DNA of 64,000 nt from Astrocystis sublimbata (GCA_022453515.1 JAJNNY010000046.1:1-64000); one strand, 5' to 3'; positions 45,497 to 57,241 are shown, counted from the stretch's first letter. Notes: a model not told the origin generated them from the sequence alone. Program-made: numbers and translations.

Positions 45497-47204
45497 TCAT
45501 GCATCACCAGTCGGCATAGACGTTGAGGCGGCGGCCGTCGGGGGTCCACTCGGGGGGTTGACCTTCTTTTGCTTCTTGGCCCAGCGGAGACCGCATGCAT
45601 TGCATAGCGTTTTGGGTCCACTGGGACCTTTTCTCCATTCTGGTGAGTCGAGTGTGCCTGCACACACAAAATCATAATAGAATTAGTAAGATTCCCCTGC
45701 CATATACTAATGCATAATTGAGACGTACCGCAATCTGTGCACACATATTCCTCCGCAATCTTCTGCTTCTTCTTCTTCTCGCCCGTCTTCGGGTCCCTAT
45801 CGACGGGTATGGCGATTCCTATATCGCCCTTGACCAGCGTCAGATTGGGACTTCCTGTTGTTACGCCGCGGCTCCGTTCACCCGCCATGTAGCGCAGACC
45901 AGTGTACATCTCGATCGGGTCCGCGTAGCCGGAGCCCTCGTACCGAGCCATTTTATCGCTTATCGAGTCCGGCCTGCTCTTCACCGCAGCATCCTCCAGG
46001 TTCTCTCTCGTCAATCCGCCGTTCAGCGGCCTCTCGGGCGGCGGCATTGCGAATCCATCGGTGGTGAGTGGTTTGTACATGGCGGCACCCATGGTGTTGG
46101 ACATGGTCGTAGTTTCTGATGGGGTCACGTCGGACATACTCTCCTGGAGCCAGCTTGCCTGGGAAGCCTCTTCCTCGTCTTCTTCCCTGCGTAGCTCGGC
46201 AATGCGGCGTCGTAACCTTTCGTTCTCGATCTTGTGTTCTAGAAACGAGTCCAGCAGCTGAGCGTTTCTCGTCGGGTAGGGTCGCGCCATAAGAAACACG
46301 GCCTGGCAGAAGGGGGATCGGTTGCTGGGGTTAGGAGCGAACTTGGCGGCTGCTATGTGTGCGTGTCCAACGGCCTCGAAAATAGCATACTGTTGATCTT
46401 TCTTCTTCATACGGTAAAACAAACGTAAGGGATTGCCCGTAGCTATGCATTCATTCATCTCGGTGGTAAATGTGCCGATATCGTCGGCGTGGATAATCTC
46501 TTTCAAGAATGTGTCCAGGATATCCTCTGCTGCGTATCCAGTGAGCGAGGTTATGCTGGGCGAAACGTACTTGACACGACCGTTCGCATCGAGGATGTAA
46601 AGCATGTCTTTCAGCTCCTCGACAACCTTGGCAGGCCAATTCCTGCGTTTGGTAAACTCGGTCAACGCACTCCCGCTCTGGGAAGTCTGAGCCGGAGGTG
46701 CAGGTTGCTGCATCGGACCGGCGCTCAGGGGCGGTGGCCCAGCCCCTACGGGACTGTCATCGGTGTTGGAGGAGAACCTCGAAGGGCCATCGCTGGGCGC
46801 GAGGGTGCTTGGCGGGGTCGGGTTCGAGGCATGGGAGAAGGTCTGGTCTAGGGGCGAGTTCATCTCGCCGAGGTCTTCGATGTTCATGGGTATGCCGTCG
46901 AAATTGCCCATATCGAACATGGACATCATCATGTCGGCCTGGGCGTCCGCGTCTATCTATGGAGGATGATCAGCGAGTGCGAAAGAGCCGGCGGTTGGGA
47001 CAAAGAGTCGGAATTGGGGATGTGTGTGTGACCAGCCAGTGCTACTGCCAGAAATACGGAGAGTGTAAAACTAGAGGCGAAAAGCATGGTGGCGGGCGCC
47101 ATCATGACAGTTGGCGGCGAGCTACAGTACGGGGGCTGACGTACTGTGGGCATGGACCCTGGCGTTGAAAAGCCATAGTACATGGGGTTCTGTGCGGGAT
47201 CCAT
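45497..47204 (-). CDS. wc-2: White collar 2 (blue-light regulator, PAS + GATA zinc finger)
   Basis: Three exons: 47145-47204, 45729-46956 and 45497-45657, giving 482 residues. The first intron (46957-47144, GTACGT...TAG) joins [10 protein letters not shown]... to [11 protein letters not shown] in phase. The last intron (45658-45728) splits the zinc finger after CTDCG. WC-2 pairs with the flavin photoreceptor WC-1 and activates light-responsive and clock genes in the nucleus. Seen are a disordered N-terminus, a PAS domain at about 135-225 ([38 protein letters not shown]), a coiled segment ([20 protein letters not shown]), a Lys-rich nuclear signal (GEKKKKQK) and a GATA finger CTDCG...[15 protein letters not shown] with the C-x2-C spacing on both sides. 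Length and order match known WC-2 proteins. Confidence 0.93.
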
Positions 47205-48100
47205 GGCGGCTGCGGCTGCGACTGCGACGGGTAGGGATTTGGGCGGGATCGGCCGGGGGTTACTCGTGCGGTGACGGCGTGGTGCGGTGCGGTGCAGCAA
47301 TGCAGTGATTCAGCAATGTAGCGATGTGGCGATGCACGCAGCGGGTAGAGTGCAGCAGCCCACGCAGTGCGGTACACGAGATTCAGCGCAATGCAGCGCA
47401 ATGCAGTGCGGTACGGTGCGGTACGGTACGGCACAATGCACCTCTCCCGGCGTAGGCGGAGCGCGAGTGACGACTAGTAAATGACGGCGACGGCGACGGC
47501 GACGGCTGCGACAGTCTCGGTCCAACCCCTGGCTATCTGCTACATGTAGGCCGCGAAGGATGAACTAGATAGATACCTGGATAGGTAGAATGATACACTG
47601 GTGTAGGCAGGGGGAGATCTTGAAGTGATATTCGTCGGGGAAACTTGGGCCGACGTTCAAGAAGCTCCGGAATGCGACGACGTGGTTGCGCAGCTGTCTC
47701 TCTTTAGTCCAGTCCAGGTCTGGTCTCTGTGCAACGCCAGGCGCAACGGACCTCAGTGAGTGGCAGATAGCAGCCCAAGACGCTCGGGTATGCGACGTCC
47801 GATTTACGATGCAACGGGTGACACGTTGCGGGGATACTGGCGAGGTGGGAGTGGCGTGGTGAAGCGAGATGGATGGGATGGCGGCATGTATTTGTATAAA
47901 TATAATTGTATGTTGATGGAGCGGATGGAAACCTTGGAAGTACAGAGAGCCGAAATATGGTGGAGAGTGGAATGGGATTTTTCAAAGCCGATAGTCAAAT
48001 TGGATCAGCACGCACCTGCAGATGGTCTGCTAGGGATGCTGTAGCATGCTGCTGCTGCTAGGTACCAAGGCACCTCATGCTTCGAGACCCCCCTCCCAGG
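47205..48100 (-). promoter_or_regulatory. wc-2 upstream region with pentamer and hexamer repeats
   Basis: The 5' side of wc-2 contains short-period, GC-rich sequence: GGTGC/GGTAC pentamers and TGCAGC-like units (47278-47440), then GACGGC hexamers (47480-47508). No gene is supported. This is likely promoter and long leader DNA. Confidence 0.5.
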
Positions 48101-48710
48101 CACCTCGCACCACTGTCGTTGATTGGGTCAGTCATTGATTCGGTCATTGATTGGAGGGGGGGCATTCGACCAACTTCAAGGAAGAGCGGGCTTAGGGTAC
48201 GTACATGCAACCACGGGAAAAGGTGGGGCCCCATGGGGCTACCAGCACCGACGCAGGGGATACCTAGCCCAAGCATACGTCAGCGCACATTTCTCGAGTC
48301 TTTCCCTCGAGGCGCTTGAGACGCTACTTGGCCTGCCTACATCATCGTACATCAATAGTCTCGACTCACCTCACTTCGTCACCTCGTCACCTCCTTTGAC
48401 CACGCGACTTTGCTGGCCAAGGGGACCATGACACCTACCCTACATGCATATTCACACATACTAATCCGACCTTGGCGTTTGTGCCTGGATTTCGGCCATT
48501 GCCTACACTGACGCGTTGAACAATGCTTACATTGTGCCCCAAGGCTCACACAAACGAACATACATACCTGTATCGAGGCGTTTGGTCAAGCGAACGATTC
48601 CACACTTTCGACTTCGAAAGCCTTTGTGAATTATACCTCTCCGTTATGTCTGATCAAAGGCAATGCATTTACTTGGTACTCTGAACAATGAATATGCTCT
48701 TCCTAGGTAC

Positions 48711-48974
48711 TCAGGCCATATGCAAGTCGTGTGATCTCCACCTGGTCGAAAGCAAACGACCTAGATTCTCAAACCAACCAAATATGATTAATCCCACGCT
48801 ATCCAAGGTCCTAGCTCCCGATCCTCGTGGGCCGTTGTCCGTGGGCTGGCTCTTGGCATCTCGAAACTTCCCGTTTATAGATTCTTCGATTCTTCCAGTA
48901 GCATCCTGGCGAAACACTTTCTCGTACGTCATGTGATATGTATCTCGCAGGACATCTTCTATCGGGGTCGCCAT
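48711..48974 (-). CDS. Small frame of unknown function, 87 residues
   Basis: The frame starts MATPIEDVLRDTYHMTYEKV with a mostly polar, helical character for about 70 residues, then becomes less protein-like. I do not recognise a family. It may be a small gene, the end of a decayed gene, or chance. No splice partner is clear. Confidence 0.25.
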   Translation of the reverse strand: MATPIEDVLRDTYHMTYEKVFRQDATGRIEESINGKFRDAKSQPTDNGPRGSGARTLDSVGLIIFGWFENLGRLLSTRWRSHDLHMA

Positions 48975-49239
48975 CGGAATCCGCGATTAGAGCGATGTAA
49001 TAGGCACTGACCTGCCACGGCGCTGTCTGGGCGAATTCCTAGCTATTGACGGTAACCGAGTTAAAGCCCCTATCGACTAGGATATTCTGTGTCTAGATTT
49101 GTATTCAGATGCCTTAGCTATAAGTCCAGCTGATCATTTATTCGCAGGTGGTTTATTGGGCATTTTACGTTAATTGCAAGAATATTAGAGACCCATGTGA
49201 CTCAGGTGAAATAATCCTTGTGTTGCTGTATCACCTAGA

Positions 49240-49993
49240 GAAAGGGGTCGATATCCCTCATGTTGTTAAAAGAATACGTCGGCTGCCAGCCTAGTGCTTG
49301 TGCCCTTGCTTCCGGCATTGTCAATAGCAGTGAGGTACTTTGCCGCTCTCGAAAATGGGCTTGCCTCCTCAAACCCTTCGTTGGCAGCCGTGGCCAAGTT
49401 TCTAATGATGGGTTCCCCTTTTATGGAAATAGAAGTGGTTGAACCTATTGGAATAAATACCGAGTCGTAAGCTCTGTTTCAACCATGGTCCACGGGGTCA
49501 TGATATGTTCTTCGCCGTAGTCTAAAATTAAGTAGCCACTCCAGCTCTACGTTTGTAGAGAAATATTACTCACATGCAGTTCGGTGACATTGAAACTAAT
49601 ATCTTACCAAGTGTCCTTTTCTAGAAACAGTCCAACAGCATTTATTCACGGCGTCCCAAGCTCCAACATCAGCGGCAAACTGCGAGCCTAGGCTTTCATG
49701 TAATTACATAGTTACACAAGTGGCATAAAGCTGCGCTAAGGCTTGCGAAGTTCCGTGCGAAGCTCACGTGCGATGGAGTACGACACGTTCCCCCATGCCA
49801 GTGTTGTGGGGTAAGCAAACTCTGGCGAGGACCAGGCTCCTTCTTGTCCTGGGCAACCATCTCGAAGCAGGTTCGATATTGACCGGCCGAGGATGAATTG
49901 CTCGTGATGAGCTCCTACCCCCTTGGTCCGTTCGCAAGGGCGCAAACGCGCGCTTTTGTTAGTTTGGGATAATGTGCGCAGCCGCTCTTTCAC
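49240..49993 (-). pseudogene. Possible relic of an NAD-dependent epimerase/dehydratase gene
   Basis: Scattered pieces on the minus strand look like the second half of an extended SDR epimerase, but in different frames and with stops between them. They are a KGVGAHH...LLRDGCPGQEGAW piece (about 49820-49930), GEEHIMTPWTMVETEL...RYLF (about 49450-49530), and a closing RAQALGWQPTYSF (about 49270-49310). The last resembles the common LGWxP end motif of the family. The order is right for an epimerase read on the minus strand. Similarity is judged from memory and is weak. Confidence 0.3.
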
Positions 49994-51085
49994 ACAGCTC
50001 CAATGCCAGTTGTCAAAAGAGTATTACAAGCTTGCTGGGAAGCTCTTTGTGATCATTGCTTGCCGCTATAGTGGAGCTGCCTTGGTTTTCTTGTGACATT
50101 GGGAATTTGACGGGCGGCTGTTGAAGTTTTCAGTGACATCCCTTGTTAGATGCAACAGACAGTAGGCAATAGACGGTGCAGTAGTCGTTGGATTGCTACT
50201 TGGACAGGAGGAAGGGTGCTCTTGAAGTAAGGATGCTAGTTTCAAGTATCCCTAAAAGAGTCAAAAGTGAAGCGGAACCAGCTAGTGAAATTTGGGCAAA
50301 TGCCAGTAGATAGGCTTGCTACTTAGAGTTCGAGGCTTCGAGCAAACGAAGTGATACTGCAGCTACGTACATGTGCTTTGTTTTGCTTATTACGTGGTTG
50401 ATAGACTGATTCAAAACCCTTGTCGTTATTGTTCATTCCAACTTGAGTTTAGAACTCGCATTGTCTTTTAATTCAACGTCTGAGGGTTCAATGTTTGAAA
50501 AAGACCCTTCAAAACAATCTGCCCTCTCTATCTGTTGACTAGTACTAGGGCACTTACAACATTGTACCCGTTGTCTTCCTGTTGTGCTACTTTATGAGTC
50601 ATTCCTAGATCTTTGTGTTGAGTACGAGGGAGAGTATCGTGCCTTGGGTCTTCAACCCCGTAATCCTTTGAGACTGACAAACAGACCCCCCTTTCAAAAA
50701 TTGCATTGATAGTAAACAGCAAGTCATTGGTAATTGTAGGAACGTGTACTTGTTGTCCTCATGTTGTGATTGTTACGGTTCCGTATACAAGTGGCTGCAG
50801 ACGGTCGACTCCTCCGAGTTGACAATGTTCTATCTTTTGATCTCCCTAGACAGTATAGTGTTTTAGAGCGGCAGAACTGAACTGTCACATGTTGTCTTCA
50901 TTCTGTGCTATCCCTAAACAATGCCTTTATGCTGTGTAAAAGGGGGAGTATTATGCTATAAGTATCCAATCCCTGGCCTCCAATAAACAGTAAAGTTGAG
51001 ACTAGCAAACAAACCTCTTTGGAAAGATTGCATTGGTGGCAAAGAGCAAGGCATGGCTGTGTAACTGAACTCATGAGTAGTTGTC

Positions 51086-51093
51086 TATATAAG
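51086..51093 (+). promoter_or_regulatory. TATA box upstream of small Pro/Lys-rich gene
   Basis: TATATAAG lies 124 bp before the ATG at 51217. A CA-rich, T-poor leader follows (51125-51215), typical of highly expressed fungal genes. Confidence 0.5.
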
Positions 51094-51216
51094 AGCAGTC
51101 CATCCTCCTGACTGAAGCTAACTATCTTCAAGAAAACCGCAACCACACCAACTACCAAACACACAAATTACTCGAGCAATTCCAACAAACCACAATCGAT
51201 CCCCGTAGCCACAACC

Positions 51217-51466
51217 ATGGCTATCTTCCATAACATCACTCGGCACAACGACAGTTGTCGGGAGCCTCAAACTTGCCCTCCCAAGGAGCCAAAGCCAAAG
51301 CCAAAGCCAAGGCCTAGACCTAATGGACCTGTATACGTACAGCTGAATCTACCATTTGGGCCTGTTCTTCGGGAAGAAGCCACCCACGAGACCTAAGCCC
51401 AACGGGCCCACGCCTGTTAACCCTAGCCCGCCGCCGCCGTCGCCCGCTGGGGATGCCACGCTCTAA
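51217..51466 (+). CDS. Small Pro/Lys-rich protein, 67 residues (spliced) or 59 (unspliced)
   Basis: The start MAIFHNITRH has a strong Kozak-like context (ACAACCATGG) and sits behind a TATA box and a CA-rich leader. The middle is repetitive: KEPKPKPKPRPRPNGP. The open frame ends at 51396. A short intron (51331-51376, GTATAC...AAG, 46 nt) would keep phase and continue with a second similar block, RPKPNGPTPVNPSPPPPSP, ending at 51466. The repeat of RPxPNGP across the junction makes the spliced form attractive, though the acceptor is weak; an alternative AAG three bases later also works. There is no signal peptide and no recognised family. It is possibly a lineage-specific small protein. Confidence 0.4.
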
Positions 51467-53314
51467 GTTGTGGGTTCCTAGAGATGAGTAGGAAGATTAG
51501 TCTCCAACTTGGGGATTATTGCAGGTGCCACTTGGTTACCGGGCCCATTGTTGGCTACAAACACAATTCAACGAAGACAAGTATGGCATGCTTTCAAATG
51601 GGAAGCTTCGTAGCGACGAGGAGGATATGCAAGCGTTGATTTCCAGCGGCAGGCTCTGCTATGATATCAGATTCTGATTGTTTTTGCAGTAGATAGAAAA
51701 TAACACACTCATTTACCAACACGAATATTATGATGCTTAAGTGTTGTGTCCAAACCTTCGATTTGCGGTCTGAGTGATTTATTAGAGCTCGGTTGTCTCC
51801 TACGCGATAATTTCATGCGTAACAATTAGTGGTTGACATTGCTCGACCCATGCATTTCGGAAACATTGTCAAAAGAGATGAGGTGGCATTCAAACCTAAA
51901 TTTGTTGCATCAAATAAAACTTTCGTACTTTAGAGTCTGAAGCAAGGTAGCAAGCAACGCTTTTTAAATAACTGCGTGAGTTTCCAAAAACTGTCGGCCA
52001 TCAAAGGGGTGAGCTTTTGGATGTTTCATTAGAGGCATGCTTTCACTTATATAAATATACTCAGCCATGCCCAATACAGCTTTGTAAGTAGGTAAAGCTC
52101 ATACGTCTAATTAATAGTGACTGGTGTCATTTATGAGTGAGTTCGTACCTAGGCTCCAACTGAGAGACAATGACATGTCATCCCCATCTCACAGATAATC
52201 ATCGCCGAGAAATGGGGTCTAGCAAGTGCACTTAAGAAATATGACCACTGGCAGATGACTGGCAATTATTCAACTTGCTCTCTCCTTGTGAAAAGCTTTA
52301 TCTATTGCATTTGAATGAACAGAAACTTCAACTTGACTGCGTCTGAATCTAGTTTACATAGCCCCTTATGAGGAGGGGGTGCAGTAGCTGTTCCTCCCTT
52401 AAACAAGCGCGCTCTCTTACGTGATAAATAGCAGATGTTATAGGTAGGCGCAAAAACGAACACATATATATATAAGGGCCACTTTACATAAATAAGAGTA
52501 GAGATATGAATAATGTAAGCTAGTACTGACATCATGAGGGGAAAACATTACTAGTATGAAGCTCCTCAGGCTTCTCATCGCCCACAACCCTTTTGGACTT
52601 GGCACATAAGCAATTAATTATGTAATCGTATGTTGATCTAAAACATATCATAGGTATTATTTGTAGGTGCTACCTACCTACCTAGGTAGGTATAATTTCA
52701 ATTTTTTTGAGATCAAGGCCTGATAAAATGAAAAGCATATTCAAGGGTTTTTTCTTTTGTTGTTCTTAGTAGCCAGCTAGCTAGCTGGGTAAGTAGTTTC
52801 TTAGACTGAGCAAGGGCAATGATGCAGTGTGAACTAGGTGGTAATTAATTGCAACTTTATCTCTTGGTCATTATTGTTCGGGGCGCAGAACCAGATGCCA
52901 GAGTTCCTGGGAATTAGGCAATTGCAACCTTCATACCTGATCAAGGCAGCGCTTGCTGCCTGGAGTACCTTCTTAGGCAGTGCTAGGTATCTGGCTAAGC
53001 GGGGTTACAGTGGACTTGCCTAGCCGAGTACCTTAGCCCGGGAAGCTAAGCGCGTCTTCCACGTTCAATCGGCAACCTCGCACGCGTTGCACCTATTTCG
53101 TAATATTGTCTTACTTCCACCCACATCTGCACCAATACGACATCTTGTGCAGTCAACCGTCTCTGACACCACCGCAGGATAGGCTCGTCTGTCATCGATA
53201 CCACAGCGCTTTGTTCCGTCCCAACAGAACCCCCATACGAATGGGGCAGGCTGCGAACCTGACCCAGGAGCCATTCCACCTCGCCTTCGCCCGTTGGACC
53301 TCCCATCCGTCATC
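51467..53314. other. Intergenic region without a recognised gene
   Basis: About 1.85 kb, AT-rich. It contains a symmetrical TACCTACCTACCTAGGTAGGTA tract at about 52671-52692. The last 300 bp before 53315 should be the RAD50 promoter and leader. Confidence 0.4.
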
Positions 53315-56300
53315 ATGTCCACCATCGACAAACTGTCAGTCTCGGGCGTGAGGTCCTTCAGCCCCCTCGACGCACAAACCCTCTCCTTCTCCACTCCCCT
53401 CACCCTCATCGTCGGCCAGAACGGCTCCGGCAAGACCACCATCATCGAGTGTCTCAAATATGCCACCACCGGCGAGCTGCCCCCCAACAGCAAGGGCGGC
53501 GCCTTCATCCACGACCCCAAGCTGATCAGCGAACCCACCGTGCTGGCCCACGTCAAGCTCCGCTACTACACCCCGCCGCACTCCACCTACATCGCCTCCC
53601 GCAGGCTCCAGCTCACCGTCAAGAAGACCACCCGCTCCCAGAAGACCCTCGATGGCACTCTGCAGTCTACCAACGATGGCGAGAGCATGTCCGTCTCCTC
53701 CAAGGAGGCCAACCTGAACAAGCTGGTCTCCGACACCCTCGGCGTCTCCCCCGCCGTTCTCGATTCCGTCATCTTCTGCCACCAGGAAGAGTCTCTGTGG
53801 CCCATAAGCGAACCCGCCGCTCTGAAGAAGCGATTCGATGAGATTTTCGAGGCCCTCAAGTATACCAAGGCCATCGAGAACCTCAAGATGCTGAGGAAGA
53901 AGCAGGGCGAGACCTTGGCCAAGCTGAAAGCGAGGGAGCCCGGCGAGAAACGGGACAAGGACCTGGCCGAGAAGAAACAAGCACGCATGGTCCAGCTCTT
54001 AGATGAGATCGCCGACTCTAGGGCCCAACTCGAAAAGATGGAAGCTGAAATCAACAGCCTCGCCGAGAGGAGTAGAGAGCGGCGGGAGCAGGCCAACAGT
54101 TATCTCCTCATTGTCAATGATCTGAAGACCAAAACCGACGAACTTCGCATTCGCAAAGAAACCCTCGACGATTCCAAAAACAGAATGGACGAGGAGCTAA
54201 CCGAATCAGACGATTGGCTTCGAGATACTCTGACCCAGTACGAAGCGCGCGTGGCTCGATATGCCCAAGATCTCGACGAGGTCAAGCTTCAATACCAGCA
54301 GCACAAGGATGGTCTCGACGCATCTCGCAAACAATTATCGGAGAAGCTGGCAGAGCAAGGCCGACATCAATCTGACAAGGCGAACTATGAACGACACCTC
54401 GAGTCCCGCGTTCAGCTTGTACAGCAAGCTGCACGAGTGCACAGTATTCGTGGCTACGAGGGTGCTCTAGATGATCGGAAAGTACATACATTCTACGAGC
54501 GCATACAGAGACTGCTGGCAGACAAGAGGCAAGAGCTCGAGCATCTGCAGACGGAATACGCAACCAAGGTCGACGAGCAGGCGAGTACAATCTCTGATTT
54601 GGATGGACACAAATCACGATATATTCAGAACCGGGTCTACGCAAGGCAAAGAATCACGACTTGTGAAAGGAGCATCGTCACCCTCCAGAGAGATTTGAAC
54701 GCTGTGGAGGTCGATGAGGGTGCCAAAGCGATTCTCGATGCAGAGTCGAAAGATCTAGATCAGCGATCTCAACAGGCCTCGCAAGACTTACAGAAGGCTG
54801 ACTTCGACGGCAAGCTGGAGCAAGAGGAGACACAACTGCAGCAACTAGAAACCGAAAGCAGCAGGCTCAGCCGTGAACTGGTGGAGTCGACGAGACTATC
54901 AGATGGACGCGCCGAACTGAGAATACACAAAGAAAAGCTTTCAGTGAAGAACCGAGCACTAACAACACTGAAGGGTACTTGGGACCAAAGATTATCGGCG
55001 CTGGTGGGTGAAAACTGGGACCCCTCCACACTTGACCACGAGTTCCGCAAACGTATGGAGGTTAAGACTCGAGCATTGGAACAAGCCTCTCGTGAGCGTG
55101 ACGATGTCCTGCAGCAGCACAAAACAGCGCAGGCAAACATGGCTAGTGTTAAACAAACTGCCGAAAAACGCGAAAGAGAAATAAAAAAATGCAAGACCGC
55201 TGTTGTTGACGCACTCAAAAGCATAGGTTCAGATACGGAGCTGGGTATCGACGCACTTCCTGGAGAGATAGAAGAGGTCGAGGAGAGCATTCAGACAGTG
55301 AAGAGCGACTTGGCTTTGTGTGGCGAGTTGGCCAAGTATTATGCCGGTTGCCAGAAAAAGGCGAACGAGCAGAACAAATGCGACCTTTGCGACCGATCCT
55401 TTGCCAATGCAGCCGAGAAGTCGAGGCTCATGGCCAAGCTCAGAAGAGTCCTTGAAAACACCGCAAAAGAAGAATATGCCCGTGAACTAGCTGAGCACGA
55501 GCAGACTCTGAGTCAACTTCGAGCAGTCCATCCTCAGAGAGAGACTTACATGCGTCTGGTCGCAGAGAAAAAGGAGGCCGAAAAGGAACAGCAGGATGTG
55601 CAGAATGAAGCAGCCAGCACCCTCCGACGCTTGGAAGAGATGGACGACGCCGTCCGCATGAAACAAGAGGAAAAACAGGAATTTGAGTCGATGGACAAAA
55701 CTGTCAGGGACATCACCCAGACCTATAAAGACATCGTGGATGCCGAGGCCCAAGTCGATCGCATTGAGACTCAACAGAATTCTAGCGGTACCGTTCGAAG
55801 CACTGAGGAAATAACCGAGCTGCAGGATCAATGCGCAGAGCAGCTCAAGGCAGCCAAGAACAAAATCAGCAAGCTTGCTGGTGACAGGCAACACATGCGA
55901 GATACAATTAACTCCTTGGAACTCAAGCGCAGTGAACTGAGAAACAGGTTAAGCCATGCGGTCCGGCAACTTGAGAAGAAGAAGGATTATCAGGATCAGA
56001 TTCAAAACCTGAAAGATGACATTGTGAAGCAGAAAGAAGCCGTGCAGGAAGCTGATCAAGACTTGGAGACCGTGGAGCCCGAGATCGCCAAAGCGCGTGC
56101 CATCAAGGACGATATCCAGAGGCGAGGCCGCGAGAAAGAGAAGAAAGCTGCCGGGGAGCGCGATAGGCTTGACAGCTCCGTCAAGGAGTTGAAGATGATT
56201 GACACCAATATTCAGAACTACATCAACAACGGTGGACCATCAAATCTCAAGAACAACGAGCAGGCCATCGATGCGCTTGAGAAAAGCATCAGACGAAGCG

Positions 56301-57241
56301 ATGACGACATGAATGCCTTGGTCACTCGATCCAACAAGATGAAGGAAGAGATGGCCAGCAGCGACGGGAGGAAGAAGAACATCACGGAGAATCTGACCTA
56401 CCGCAAGGCAGCGCGTGACGTCAACACTCTCAAACAGGCCGTTGTGGAGCTAGAGGACCGACGGGCCCATGAAGACTACGAGCGTCTGGAAGGGGAGGCC
56501 AACAGCCTCGAGTCCAAGCGGCATGTCAAGAGCGCCAACAGGGGAACGATTATAGGGACTATGAATTCCAAAGATGATGAGCTCAAGGCCCTCCTGGACG
56601 AGTGGGAATCCACATACAAGGCTGCGGCGGACCGATACCGGGAGACGCACATCCGCGTTGAGACCACCAAGGCGGCCATCGAGGACTTGGGGCGCTACGG
56701 CACGGCACTGAACAATGCCATCATGCAGTACCACGCGATGAAGATGGAAGAGGTAAACCGCATCGCGGGCGAGCTGTGGCGCGACACGTACCAGGGGACA
56801 GACATCGACACGATCCTGATCAAGTCGGACAGCGAGGCCACGGGGGGCCGTTCCTCGTACAACTACCGCGTGTGCATGGTGAAGCAGGACACGGAGATGG
56901 ACATGCGCGGGCGGTGCTCAGCCGGCCAGAAAGTGCTTGCCTCCATCATCATCCGGCTGGCGCTGGCCGAGTCTTTCGGCGTCGGCTGTGGGCTGATCGC
57001 CCTCGACGAGCCGACGACCAACCTCGACAGAGAGAACATCAAGTCCCTCGCCATGTCGCTCCACAGGATCATCGAGGCACGGAGGGCGCAGAGCAACTTC
57101 CAGCTCATTGTGATTACGCACGACGAGGACTTCCTGCGACATATGCGCTGCTCAGACTTCTGCGACGATTTCTGGAGGGTCAGTCGCGATGAGAAGCAGA
57201 ATAGTCGCATTGATAGGGAGAGTATTTCTACGATTGTTTGA
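53315..57241 (+). CDS. RAD50: DNA repair ATPase RAD50
   Basis: A single exon of 1308 residues. RAD50 is the SMC-like ATPase of the MRE11-RAD50-NBS1/XRS2 complex, which senses and tethers DNA double-strand breaks. Seen are Walker A GQNGSGKTT (34-42), the Q-loop region VIFCHQEES, two very long coiled-coil arms, and the zinc hook CDLC (Cys689 and Cys692). The C-terminal half-site has the signature SAGQKVLASIIIRLALAES, Walker B CGLIALDEPTTNLD and the H-loop ITHDEDF. Length matches fungal RAD50 (about 1300). The start at 53315 is the first ATG leading directly into the conserved MSTIDKLSVSGVRSF. No intron or damage is visible. The neighbouring genes are unrelated in function. Confidence 0.97.
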   Translation: MSTIDKLSVSGVRSFSPLDAQTLSFSTPLTLIVGQNGSGKTTIIECLKYATTGELPPNSKGGAFIHDPKLISEPTVLAHVKLRYYTPPHSTYIASRRLQLTVKKTTRSQKTLDGTLQSTNDGESMSVSSKEANLNKLVSDTLGVSPAVLDSVIFCHQEESLWPISEPAALKKRFDEIFEALKYTKAIENLKMLRKKQGETLAKLKAREPGEKRDKDLAEKKQARMVQLLDEIADSRAQLEKMEAEINSLAERSRERREQANSYLLIVNDLKTKTDELRIRKETLDDSKNRMDEELTESDDWLRDTLTQYEARVARYAQDLDEVKLQYQQHKDGLDASRKQLSEKLAEQGRHQSDKANYERHLESRVQLVQQAARVHSIRGYEGALDDRKVHTFYERIQRLLADKRQELEHLQTEYATKVDEQASTISDLDGHKSRYIQNRVYARQRITTCERSIVTLQRDLNAVEVDEGAKAILDAESKDLDQRSQQASQDLQKADFDGKLEQEETQLQQLETESSRLSRELVESTRLSDGRAELRIHKEKLSVKNRALTTLKGTWDQRLSALVGENWDPSTLDHEFRKRMEVKTRALEQASRERDDVLQQHKTAQANMASVKQTAEKREREIKKCKTAVVDALKSIGSDTELGIDALPGEIEEVEESIQTVKSDLALCGELAKYYAGCQKKANEQNKCDLCDRSFANAAEKSRLMAKLRRVLENTAKEEYARELAEHEQTLSQLRAVHPQRETYMRLVAEKKEAEKEQQDVQNEAASTLRRLEEMDDAVRMKQEEKQEFESMDKTVRDITQTYKDIVDAEAQVDRIETQQNSSGTVRSTEEITELQDQCAEQLKAAKNKISKLAGDRQHMRDTINSLELKRSELRNRLSHAVRQLEKKKDYQDQIQNLKDDIVKQKEAVQEADQDLETVEPEIAKARAIKDDIQRRGREKEKKAAGERDRLDSSVKELKMIDTNIQNYINNGGPSNLKNNEQAIDALEKSIRRSDDDMNALVTRSNKMKEEMASSDGRKKNITENLTYRKAARDVNTLKQAVVELEDRRAHEDYERLEGEANSLESKRHVKSANRGTIIGTMNSKDDELKALLDEWESTYKAAADRYRETHIRVETTKAAIEDLGRYGTALNNAIMQYHAMKMEEVNRIAGELWRDTYQGTDIDTILIKSDSEATGGRSSYNYRVCMVKQDTEMDMRGRCSAGQKVLASIIIRLALAESFGVGCGLIALDEPTTNLDRENIKSLAMSLHRIIEARRAQSNFQLIVITHDEDFLRHMRCSDFCDDFWRVSRDEKQNSRIDRESISTIV

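Larger units (their letters stand above)
48101..51084. other. Gene-poor region with possible gene relics
   Basis: About 3 kb without an intact recognisable gene. A short minus-strand frame lies at 48711-48974 and a probable decayed epimerase at about 49240-49993; both are listed separately. The rest is AT-rich sequence with short TGTTGTCTTC-type repeats near 50570, 50755 and 50890. Confidence 0.35.
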
